Assembly: GCA_038746265.1 (NCBI GenBank)
Contig: JBCDKU010000062.1
Location: 1-15,951 of the forward strand
DNA: 15,951 nt
Direction: 5' to 3'
Origin: JBCBKP01 sp038746265
GTDB lineage: Bacteria > Planctomycetota > Phycisphaerae > Phycisphaerales > UBA1924
The position numbers and the translations under genes were made by a program. Under the pieces are notes generated by a model. The model was not told the DNA's origin. It worked only from the letters and a program-made list of their open reading frames with translations, and did not search any database. Below are positions 1-6,383 of the stretch, piece by piece; position 1 is the first letter of the stretch; each line of letters starts with the position of its first letter.

Positions 1-683
1 CGCCGCCGACGCGACGCCACCAGCCCACCCAGCGCCACAACCGCCGCTGAGCCCGGCGTCGGCACGACCCACGCCACCTCGTCGAAGCCGACAATGTCGG
101 TGTTCGGGAAGAACTCCCCGATCTGGTCAAAGGTCAGACGGATCTCGTCGAACTCGAACAGCGTCGTCGTCAGCCCGAAGAAGCTCAGCCCCCCATCGAC
201 CGCGAGATCGGACGGCTGGAAGAATCCGATCACGAGCTGACCCTCACGGTAGAGCTCAACGCCCAGCCCCATCTGGCTCAGCTGGATCTGCCCCGGCTCC
301 CAGTCCGACAGGTCCACGCCGAACGCGTCGGTGACGTTCGTGAGCTCGAATGTCACGGTGTAGTCCTCCTGCTCCCCGGCGTTGCCGATCCGCAGGTACT
401 GCGATCCGCCCACGGTCGTGTTTTGCAACTGAGCGCCGAGCGGATCCCCCGACTCCACCGCGGTGTCCACGTTCCCGCTGAAGATCGACACCATCAGCCC
501 CGAATCAAAGATCGAGGGCGACCCCAGCGGCCCCACAGCGTCCCGCCCCTCAAAGCCCTCGACCGCGACCGGCCCCGTCAGCGAGGCCGACCAGGCCGAC
601 CGGTCATCAAAGATGTCAAGCTGGGCCGAGGCCGACCCGGCACACCCAACCAAAGCGATCGCGCACACGTTCTTCGTGTTCAT
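1..683 (-). CDS. PEP-CTERM-like sorting-domain exported protein (3' end cut by window)
   Basis: Probable exported protein of unknown function, read through to the window edge without a stop (227 full codons). The start ATG (683-681) follows an AGGAGAG Shine-Dalgarno about 5 bases upstream. The N-terminus MNTKNVCAIALVGCAGSASA is a signal peptide, probably cleaved after SASA; LVGC at residues 11-14 also fits a lipobox, so a lipoprotein is an alternative. The mature part starts QLDIFDDRSAW, a start often seen in planctomycete PEP-CTERM proteins, and is a beta-rich, acidic domain with no catalytic motif I recognise. The visible C-terminus reads WVVPTPGSAAVVALGGLVA and then SRRR: short motif, hydrophobic helix, arginine cluster, which is the layout of PEP-CTERM-type sorting tails. 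In that family the tail is thought to direct export and processing at the envelope. Only a few residues should be missing. The gene lies downstream of gyrB on the same strand, separated by 273 bases with hairpins, so it is probably its own transcript. Confidence 0.82.
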   Translation of the reverse strand, partial: MNTKNVCAIALVGCAGSASAQLDIFDDRSAWSASLTGPVAVEGFEGRDAVGPLGSPSIFDSGLMVSIFSGNVDTAVESGDPLGAQLQNTTVGGSQYLRIGNAGEQEDYTVTFELTNVTDAFGVDLSDWEPGQIQLSQMGLGVELYREGQLVIGFFQPSDLAVDGGLSFFGLTTTLFEFDEIRLTFDQIGEFFPNTDIVGFDEVAWVVPTPGSAAVVALGGLVASRRR

Positions 684-838
684 CGGAACTCTCCTGCGAG
701 CCGTGACCGCCGCGGGGCGATCGGTGTTCAGCGGAGCAAGGCCGACACCGGCCCGCACACCCGGTCAGGCGGCATCGGGCAGCGGCGGGGGACACGCGGC
801 GAAGAAGATTTCCGACAGGAGGGGGTCACTCGGCGCCG

Positions 839-920
839 GGTGCCACTGGCGGCTTGCCCGCCAGTGCGGCGTCCAACGAGTCCCGCCATCACACTGGCGG
901 CAGAGAACGCCAGTGCCACC
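839..920. repeat. Paired REP-like palindromes downstream of gyrB
   Basis: There are two perfect hairpins in a row. The first has arms CACTGGCGG (844-852) and CCGCCAGTG (858-866) with a 5-base loop. The second has arms CACTGGCG (892-899) and CGCCAGTG (908-915) with an 8-base loop. The outer flanks also pair: GGTGCCACTGGCG at 839-851 is the reverse complement of 908-920 with one mismatch, so the whole unit is a large inverted repeat built of two small ones, as in REP/BIME elements. It lies 40-120 bases past the gyrB stop and could end or stabilise that transcript; there is no T-run. The rest of 684-956 shows no clear gene or strong promoter. That the element is multicopy is my inference from similar planctomycete intergenic palindromes. 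Confidence 0.72.
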
Positions 921-956
921 AATGGTCAGGATGATGAGCCCGATCGCAAGCAGTCA

Positions 957-3683
957 TCACACATCCAGGTTCTTCACCTCCAGCGCATGCTCCTCAATGA
1001 ACTTGCGTCGAGGCTCCACCTGCTCGCCCATCAGAACGCTGAAGAGCGCGTCCGCCGAGCCCGCCTGCTCCCACGTCACACGCATCAGCGTGCGGACCGA
1101 CGGGTCCATCGTGGTCTCCCAGAGCTGCTCGGCGTCCATCTCGCCCAGACCCTTGAACCGCTTGATCTCCAGCCCGCGACGCCCGATCGCCTGCAGCGTG
1201 TCGAGGATCTCCGGCAGGTTCGAGGCCTCCACGGTCTTCGACGCCGGGCTCGATGACGGTCCATCACCGTCGTCCGCGTCCTCGTCGTCGGCCTTGGCCT
1301 GCTCCTTCGAGATCTCCCACACGAACTTCGCCGGCAGCTTCTCGCCCGTCACCGACTCCTCACGCCGCAGCCCGTAGTCCTCGATCGAGAGCCCGAGCTC
1401 CGCGAGATCGTCGAAAATCTTCTGCAACTCCCGGTTCTCGTGCAGCTCGCGCACCAACGCGACAGGCTTCTTCTCCTCGGCCGATTCAGCCGTCCCGTTC
1501 CCGGTTCCGGCGCCAGTCCCGTTCACCGTTCCGTTCGAGGACGCCTCGGTATCACCGTTCGCCGTCGAGTCCTCGAGCGTCCACCCCTCGCGTTCGACGA
1601 CCTCGAGCGCCTCGCGCTCGTCCCACGCGTGCACGGTCCGCGCGCCGCACGTCACCTGCTGATTGGGCAGCACGCCGTCACGCCGCGCGGCGAGCAGATT
1701 GAGGAAGCGCACGCCCCGCCGCTCGGCGATCTCGACGAGTTCCTCCAGACGCCGAAGCGCCTTGACGGCCTTCTTGAGGTCATTCCCCTCGATCGCCGCG
1801 ACGGTCTTGGGCTCGCCGTTCTCGGCCGACTCGGGCACGACCCCGTCGGTCGTCCAGCCCTCGAGATCGCGGACCACAAGACGTGCGTCCTCGAGACCGC
1901 CCTCGGTCAGCGAGTCCGCGAGCGCCCGCTCGTTGAGGACGTACCGGCTCTTCCGCGCCTTGCCGCGGCCCTTCGCGACCTCGTAGAGCGGCGGCTGCGC
2001 GACGAACACGTGCCCGCGCCGCAGCAGCTCCGGCATCTGCCGGAAGAAGAACGTCAGCAGCAGCGTGCGGATGTGGCTCCCGTCCACGTCGGCGTCGGTC
2101 ATGATGATCACACGCCCGTACCGCAGCTTCGAGACGTCAAAGTCCACGCCGATGCCGCAGCGCAGCGCCGAGATCAGCGTGCGGATCTCCTCGAAGCCCA
2201 GGATCTTGTCGATCCGCGCCCGCTCGACGTTCAGCAGCTTGCCCCGCAAGGGCAGGATCGCCTGCGTCTCGACATCCCGGCCCTGCGTCGCGCTGCCGCC
2301 GGCCGAATCGCCCTCCACGATGAACATCTCGCTCCGCGTGACGTCCTTGGTCTTGCAGTCCCGCAGCTTGTGCGGCATCGAGCCCGAGTCGAGCGCCGTC
2401 TTGCGCCGCGTCAGCTCGCGGGCCTTGCGCGCCGCTTCGCGCGCCTGCGCAGCGATGACGCCCTTCTGACAGAGCTTCTTCGCCTCGGCCGGGTTCTTCT
2501 CGAGCCACTCGTTGAGCGCATCGCCCACCGCCTGCGAGACAAAGCCCTCGATCTCCGGGTTGAGCAGCTTCTCCTTGGGCTGGTTGTTGAATGTCGGATC
2601 GGGCAGCTTCACCGAGATGATCGCAATCAGCCCCTCACGCAGGTCGTCGCCCGTCGGCACCGGGTCCTTCTCGCGCATGATGCCGGCCTTGCGGGCGTAG
2701 CCGTTGAGCGTGCGCGTCAGCGCGACCTTGAAGCCCTGCCCGTGCGTGCCGCCGTCCACGTTGTTGATGTTGTTCGCGAAGGTCAGGATCGACTCGCTGT
2801 ACCCATCGTGGTACTGCATCGAGACCTCGCAGATGAGGTCCCCGTCCTCGCGCACGATCCACACCGGGCTCGAGACCGCGGTCTTGCCGTGCATCAGGTG
2901 CTCGACGTACTCCTTCAGCCCGTGCTCCGCCTTGAACGTCGCGCTCTTGGGCTTGCCGTCCGCGCCGACACGCTCGTCGGTCAGCTTGATCGTCACACCC
3001 GGGTTCAGAAACGCCAGCTCGCGCAGCCGGTTCTCGAGCGTCTCGAACCGGAAGTCACAGTCCTCGAAGATCGTCGGGTCGGGCTTGAACTCGATCGTCG
3101 TGCCCGTCTGCCGGCCGGACGTCGGGATATCGCCCACCTCGTGGATCGGCTCGGTCACCACACCCCGCTCGAAGCGGATGTTGTGCACCTTTCCGTCGCG
3201 GTAGACCTCGGCCTCGAGGTACTCCGACAGCGCGTTCACACAGCTCACGCCCACGCCGTGCAGACCGCCCGAGACCTTGTACGCCGAGCCCTCCTGCTGG
3301 AACTTGCCGCCCGCGTGCAGCTTGGTCATCACGACCTCGACCGCCGGCTTGCCGTTGAGCGTCGGGTCGTCGTTCTTCACCGGATCGACCGGGATGCCGC
3401 GCCCGTCGTCCGCCACACGGCAGGACCCGTCCGCCTCGATCGAGACGGTCACCGTTGTCGCGTAGCCCGCCATCGCCTCGTCGATCGAGTTGTCCACGAC
3501 CTCGTACACCAGGTGGTGCAGGGCGTTGACGCCCGTGCCGCCGATGTACATGCCGGGCCGCTTCCGGACCGCCTCGAGGCCCTCGAGCACCTTGATCTGA
3601 TCGGCCCCGTAGGAGCCGCCATGGGGCTTCGGACCCGAGCCGCTCTCGGTCGGCTTCGGGGTCGTGTCATTCGCGTCTGTCAT
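957..3683 (-). CDS. gyrB: DNA gyrase subunit B
   Basis: ATPase subunit of the type IIA topoisomerase that introduces negative supercoils, working with GyrA in the cytoplasm. It has 908 residues, against about 640-810 usually. Order of domains: GHKL ATPase (about 25-240) with EVVDNSIDEA at 61-70, DDGRGIP at 92-98 and the ATP lid GGLHGVGVSCVNAL at 139-152; transducer domain (about 240-430) with the QPKEKLLN switch loop (QTKxKL equivalent) at 368-375; TOPRIM domain with EGDSAGGSA at 457-465, PLRGKLLNVE at 478-487 and metal-binding DADVDGSHI at 530-538; C-terminal tail with KRFKGLGEMD at 841-850. An insert of about 270 residues (570-840) splits the TOPRIM part, as in many Gram-negative GyrB proteins. 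Here it also carries Asn/Gly/Thr-rich (about 703-738) and acidic (about 795-822) linkers. All catalytic motifs are intact. The ORF ends in tandem stops (TGATGA). The Shine-Dalgarno is weak (GAAGGA about 15 bases before the ATG). gyrA, dnaA, dnaN and recF are not adjacent. ParE is the alternative, but the TOPRIM insert favours GyrB. Confidence 0.96.
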   Translation of the reverse strand: MTDANDTTPKPTESGSGPKPHGGSYGADQIKVLEGLEAVRKRPGMYIGGTGVNALHHLVYEVVDNSIDEAMAGYATTVTVSIEADGSCRVADDGRGIPVDPVKNDDPTLNGKPAVEVVMTKLHAGGKFQQEGSAYKVSGGLHGVGVSCVNALSEYLEAEVYRDGKVHNIRFERGVVTEPIHEVGDIPTSGRQTGTTIEFKPDPTIFEDCDFRFETLENRLRELAFLNPGVTIKLTDERVGADGKPKSATFKAEHGLKEYVEHLMHGKTAVSSPVWIVREDGDLICEVSMQYHDGYSESILTFANNINNVDGGTHGQGFKVALTRTLNGYARKAGIMREKDPVPTGDDLREGLIAIISVKLPDPTFNNQPKEKLLNPEIEGFVSQAVGDALNEWLEKNPAEAKKLCQKGVIAAQAREAARKARELTRRKTALDSGSMPHKLRDCKTKDVTRSEMFIVEGDSAGGSATQGRDVETQAILPLRGKLLNVERARIDKILGFEEIRTLISALRCGIGVDFDVSKLRYGRVIIMTDADVDGSHIRTLLLTFFFRQMPELLRRGHVFVAQPPLYEVAKGRGKARKSRYVLNERALADSLTEGGLEDARLVVRDLEGWTTDGVVPESAENGEPKTVAAIEGNDLKKAVKALRRLEELVEIAERRGVRFLNLLAARRDGVLPNQQVTCGARTVHAWDEREALEVVEREGWTLEDSTANGDTEASSNGTVNGTGAGTGNGTAESAEEKKPVALVRELHENRELQKIFDDLAELGLSIEDYGLRREESVTGEKLPAKFVWEISKEQAKADDEDADDGDGPSSSPASKTVEASNLPEILDTLQAIGRRGLEIKRFKGLGEMDAEQLWETTMDPSVRTLMRVTWEQAGSADALFSVLMGEQVEPRRKFIEEHALEVKNLDV

Positions 3684-3708
3684 GGTCGCGTACGCTGTCC
3701 TTCAGGGG

Positions 3709-3724
3709 CCGGCTCCAGAGCCGG
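3709..3724. promoter_or_regulatory. Perfect palindrome in the gyrB leader
   Basis: CCGGCTC (3709-3715) and GAGCCGG (3718-3724) form a perfect 7-bp inverted repeat around a 2-base centre, 25-41 bases upstream of the gyrB ATG. It falls between the proposed gyrB -10 and the start codon, so it could be an operator or a leader hairpin. It could also affect the divergent gene at 3854. The function is unknown; the symmetry is directly visible. Confidence 0.45.
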
Positions 3725-3796
3725 TTTCGACCCTTGTTTTGCAGGCCATCCGGGCGATCTTGCCGGTGCCGATCGCGGCCCGAAATCGCTCCCAGT

Positions 3797-3802
3797 ATTG
3801 TA
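3797..3802 (-). promoter_or_regulatory. Candidate gyrB -10 promoter element
   Basis: Read on the minus strand this is TACAAT, close to the sigma-70 TATAAT, in one of the few AT-rich patches of an otherwise GC-rich divergent gap (3684-3853). A start about 7 bases downstream would give a gyrB leader of roughly 105 bases containing the palindrome at 3709-3724. No good -35 hexamer lies 16-18 bases upstream; a T-run (CTTTTTG) sits closer than ideal. No separate promoter for the plus-strand gene at 3854 could be picked out in this gap. Confidence 0.35.
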
Positions 3803-3853
3803 GGGAAACACCGCGCAAAAAGCCCGCGGTCGGCCTCCCAAAGACACGCTGAA

Positions 3854-4921
3854 ATGCCCCGCCAAACGGTCGAAAAAACCGGCCCCGAATCGGAGCCCCA
3901 AACGGCACCCGAGACCCCCCGCGTCCACTTCTCCCAGGGTGGCCTCGAGGGCGGCGGCGGGCAGGTCCCCATGATCCTGCTCGCGCTGCTCCCGCAGTCC
4001 CTCTTCGTCCTTGGGCTCTGCGCGTTCGGCGGCGCGATCGCCCTCGACCAGTTCACCTGGATGCCCGTCTACGTCCGCGTCGCGATCGTCTCGACGATCA
4101 CCCTCGCGGTGCTCGCGGTCATCGTCCGCTTCGCCGCCCGGGCCCTCCGCCGCGCAAACAACGTCGCGGATCTCCCGATGAAGATGGACGAGACCGTCCC
4201 GTGCAACGTGATCTGCTGGGCCGATCAGCGGGACCGGCTCCGAGGCCTCGACGCCGGCTCGTTCGAACCCGAGGTCTTCCGCACGCTGCTCGCCGAGCGT
4301 ATCTCGATGGCCCAGGGCGGCAAGAGCTTCCGCATGCTGCTCCGCCGCTTCTACCTCCCCGCGATCATGTCGATCTCGATGTTCTTGGTGCTGGGCTTCA
4401 CCGGCATCCTCCCAAACGGCTCGCGCAGCTTTGTCCTCATCGTCCCGCTCACGCTGGTCGGCGGCGTCGCCTTCTGGATGATCCTCGAGCCGACCTACTT
4501 CCGCGTCGCTCCCGGACGCCTCGACGTCTTCCGCTTCCGGGCGTTCCGATCGACCCCGCAGGTCACCACCCACGACCTCCGCGCCGCACCCATCCGCTTG
4601 GACTGCCGCCGAGCAGAAGTCCTCATCGGCGGCTGGCACGCGGCGCACGAAGCCGACAGCGAGGACGCGGATGCGCACGAACAATCGCCCGAGCCCAAAG
4701 AGCCCGCATGGAAATCAAAGAGCTTCTTCCAGCACCTCAACGAGTCGAACACCGCGATGAAGGACCCGCAAGCCGCGCTCGGCTCCGAACGCCAACGCCG
4801 CGAGCTCAAGATCGTCCCGCTCTGGTCCGCCTTCGACCAGAAGGGCCTGCTCGACGCCGTCTACCGCGCGTGCGCGACGGACGCCCAGCACGGCCCGCTG
4901 CCGGACGACCGGCTGAATTAG
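3854..4921 (+). CDS. Four-TM integral membrane protein of unknown function
   Basis: I do not recognise this 355-residue protein. The N-terminus is hydrophilic (1-37), followed by two hydrophobic spans (about 38-66 and 72-96), a soluble stretch (about 97-163), two more spans (about 166-187 and 191-212), and a C-terminal soluble region. The stretch after the last span (EPTYFRVAPGRLDVFRFRAF, 212-231, then THDLRAAPIRLD) recalls bacterial PH-like (bPH) domains that follow TM pairs. It is broken by an acidic, low-complexity segment (about 265-315) before a last helix (GLLDAVYRACATDA). The PH-like idea is weak inference. Start: ATG 3854 has no clear Shine-Dalgarno. An in-frame TTG at 3734 would lengthen it with an implausible Arg/Ser-rich leader, while ATG 3971, just before TM1, would shorten it. 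It is transcribed divergently from gyrB. Its TAG stop overlaps the convergent amidohydrolase stop by 3 bases within TTAG, so the two genes share no intergenic terminator. Confidence 0.72.
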   Translation: MPRQTVEKTGPESEPQTAPETPRVHFSQGGLEGGGGQVPMILLALLPQSLFVLGLCAFGGAIALDQFTWMPVYVRVAIVSTITLAVLAVIVRFAARALRRANNVADLPMKMDETVPCNVICWADQRDRLRGLDAGSFEPEVFRTLLAERISMAQGGKSFRMLLRRFYLPAIMSISMFLVLGFTGILPNGSRSFVLIVPLTLVGGVAFWMILEPTYFRVAPGRLDVFRFRAFRSTPQVTTHDLRAAPIRLDCRRAEVLIGGWHAAHEADSEDADAHEQSPEPKEPAWKSKSFFQHLNESNTAMKDPQAALGSERQRRELKIVPLWSAFDQKGLLDAVYRACATDAQHGPLPDDRLN

Positions 4922-6327
4922 TTCTCGGCCGCGAACGCCGCCGCGGCTTCGAGCATCCCATTGAGATCATCGCGATCAAAGAAGCGCCCACGAAGCACCA
5001 CGCCCTCGATCTCGCGCGTGTTCAAGATGTCCTCCAGCGGGTTCGCCCGCAGCAGGACCAGATCCCCGCGGTGCCCCGGCGCGACCCGACCGAACTCGCC
5101 CTTCTGACCGAGCATCCGCGACGGCTGCACCGTCGCCGCCCGCAGCGCCCGGTAGGGGCTCAGGCCCGCCTCGACGAACAGCTCCAGCTCCTCGTGCACG
5201 CTGAACCCCGGGAACACGAACGGATTCGGCGCATCGGTGCCCACGACCAGCTCCGCGCCGGCGTCGTACAGAATCCCGGCCATCTCCAGTTCTGTCACGA
5301 ACCACGCCTCGACAGCCTCGAGCGTCTCGGCCGGCACGTCGCGCAGCCGGAAGTCGTTCGCCGGATTCCAGAATCCCCGCATCCCCGCGGAGATGTACTT
5401 CATCCAGTCCCACTTCAGCAGCTCCGCCTTCGTCGTCGGTGACGCAAACGTCCGCTTCGTCACGATCAGCGTCGGCACCTCCCACACCTTCCGCGACCGG
5501 CTCAGCCGCCCGAGCTCGGCGAGCCGATCCCGATCAAGCCCCTCGCGCTGCTTGATCATCCGCTCGTAGTAGTTCATCCGCTCCCCGGCCTCGACCGCCA
5601 CACGCCAGGGCGAATCGTCCCGCTGCGCACCCGCGAGGTACTCGGTCAGGTGCTCGTTCGACCACTGGCCCGCCGAGTACGCCGCCTCCACGCCAACCCG
5701 CTGCGGCACATGCCCCCCGAACGGGATCCCGGCCTCATCCGCGGCCTCCACGATCGCCCCGTACGCCTCGGCCGAGAGGTTCGAGTACGTCTTGATGAAG
5801 TCGAACCCCGCCTCCGCCTGCGCCCGCACCTCGGCCGCCGCGTCCTCCGCGTTACCCACCGAGGCCGAGCCGTCCCAGATCGCCGGTTCCCCATCGATCA
5901 ACGCGCCCGCGGTCACGATCGTCGGCACGGGCCACGACTCGGAGTCGCCCGTCCACGCATCCGGCATGACCCGTCCCTGCTCGCGCAGCTGCACGTGCAT
6001 CGGCATACCCCACATGTTCCGCACGACCGTGACCCCGTTCGCGACGTTGAGCAGCGCATCGTGCGGCGAGTTGAAGTGCACATGCATGTCGCCCAGCCCG
6101 GGGATCACAAACAGCCCCGACCCATCGACAACTGCGGCCCCCTCCGGCACCGCGATGAACTCATCGGGCCCAACCGCCGCGATCACACCGTCGCGCACAA
6201 TCACCGTGTGCGAGGCGAGCACGCCGTCCCCGTCCATCGAGATCACAGAAGCCCCGGTGACCGCCACAACCTGAGCGGTCGCCGCCTGAGCCAGCGACAC
6301 CACAGCGACAAGAGCAACACGAAGCAT
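4918..6327 (-). CDS. Secreted metal-dependent amidohydrolase (imidazolonepropionase/prolidase-like)
   Basis: 469-residue member of the amidohydrolase superfamily, which hydrolyses C-N bonds at a mono- or binuclear metal centre. Signal peptide MLRVALVAVVSLAQAATA (cleaved about residue 18), so it acts outside the cytoplasm. A beta-rich composite domain (about 20-75) precedes the TIM barrel, and a returning strand segment (GDLVLLRANPL) closes the domain near 421-431. Metal ligands: HVH at 82-84, Lys179 in FIKTYS (candidate carboxylated lysine), His206 in GGHVP, His226 in SNEHL and Asp365 in GTDAP. The set is complete, so it should be active. Relatives are often annotated as Xaa-Pro dipeptidase or imidazolonepropionase-like; with a signal peptide a peptide or cyclic-amide substrate is possible, but specificity cannot be read from the sequence. 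A strong AAGGAGG lies 6 bases before the ATG and can be closed in a hairpin. It follows the L,D-transpeptidase by 56 bases on the same strand and may be co-transcribed. Confidence 0.9.
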   Translation of the reverse strand: MLRVALVAVVSLAQAATAQVVAVTGASVISMDGDGVLASHTVIVRDGVIAAVGPDEFIAVPEGAAVVDGSGLFVIPGLGDMHVHFNSPHDALLNVANGVTVVRNMWGMPMHVQLREQGRVMPDAWTGDSESWPVPTIVTAGALIDGEPAIWDGSASVGNAEDAAAEVRAQAEAGFDFIKTYSNLSAEAYGAIVEAADEAGIPFGGHVPQRVGVEAAYSAGQWSNEHLTEYLAGAQRDDSPWRVAVEAGERMNYYERMIKQREGLDRDRLAELGRLSRSRKVWEVPTLIVTKRTFASPTTKAELLKWDWMKYISAGMRGFWNPANDFRLRDVPAETLEAVEAWFVTELEMAGILYDAGAELVVGTDAPNPFVFPGFSVHEELELFVEAGLSPYRALRAATVQPSRMLGQKGEFGRVAPGHRGDLVLLRANPLEDILNTREIEGVVLRGRFFDRDDLNGMLEAAAAFAAEN

Positions 6328-6331
6328 CGAA

Positions 6332-6348
6332 CCCCTCCTTCGGAAGGG
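6332..6348 (-). promoter_or_regulatory. Hairpin that sequesters the amidohydrolase ribosome binding site
   Basis: In the minus-strand RNA, CCCUUCC (6348-6342) can pair with GGAGGGG (6338-6332) over a GAA loop: seven pairs, one of them G-U. The 3' arm contains most of the AAGGAGG Shine-Dalgarno of the gene starting at 6327. The structure could limit translation initiation, or act as a weak stem after the L,D-transpeptidase (stop at 6384). The pairing is visible in sequence; the regulatory role is inference. Confidence 0.5.
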
Positions 6349-6383
6349 CTCAGCCTACATCATGGATCAACTCAGGACGGCGA

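Noticed and set aside
684..838. Possible sigma-70 promoter for the PEP-CTERM gene
   Set aside because: I looked for TTGACA/TATAAT-like pairs on the minus strand and found only GC-rich sequence with no convincing -10, so no promoter is called.
1440..3803. A 787-codon open frame on the plus strand, antisense to gyrB
   Set aside because: It lies exactly opposite a well-supported gyrB; its product is Arg/His/Leu/Asp-rich with no recognisable domain, as expected for the mirror frame of a high-GC gene.
4201..5442. A 413-codon plus-strand open frame spanning the end of the membrane protein and the amidohydrolase
   Set aside because: It runs out of frame through one supported gene and antisense through the other; Arg/Pro-rich product without a domain.
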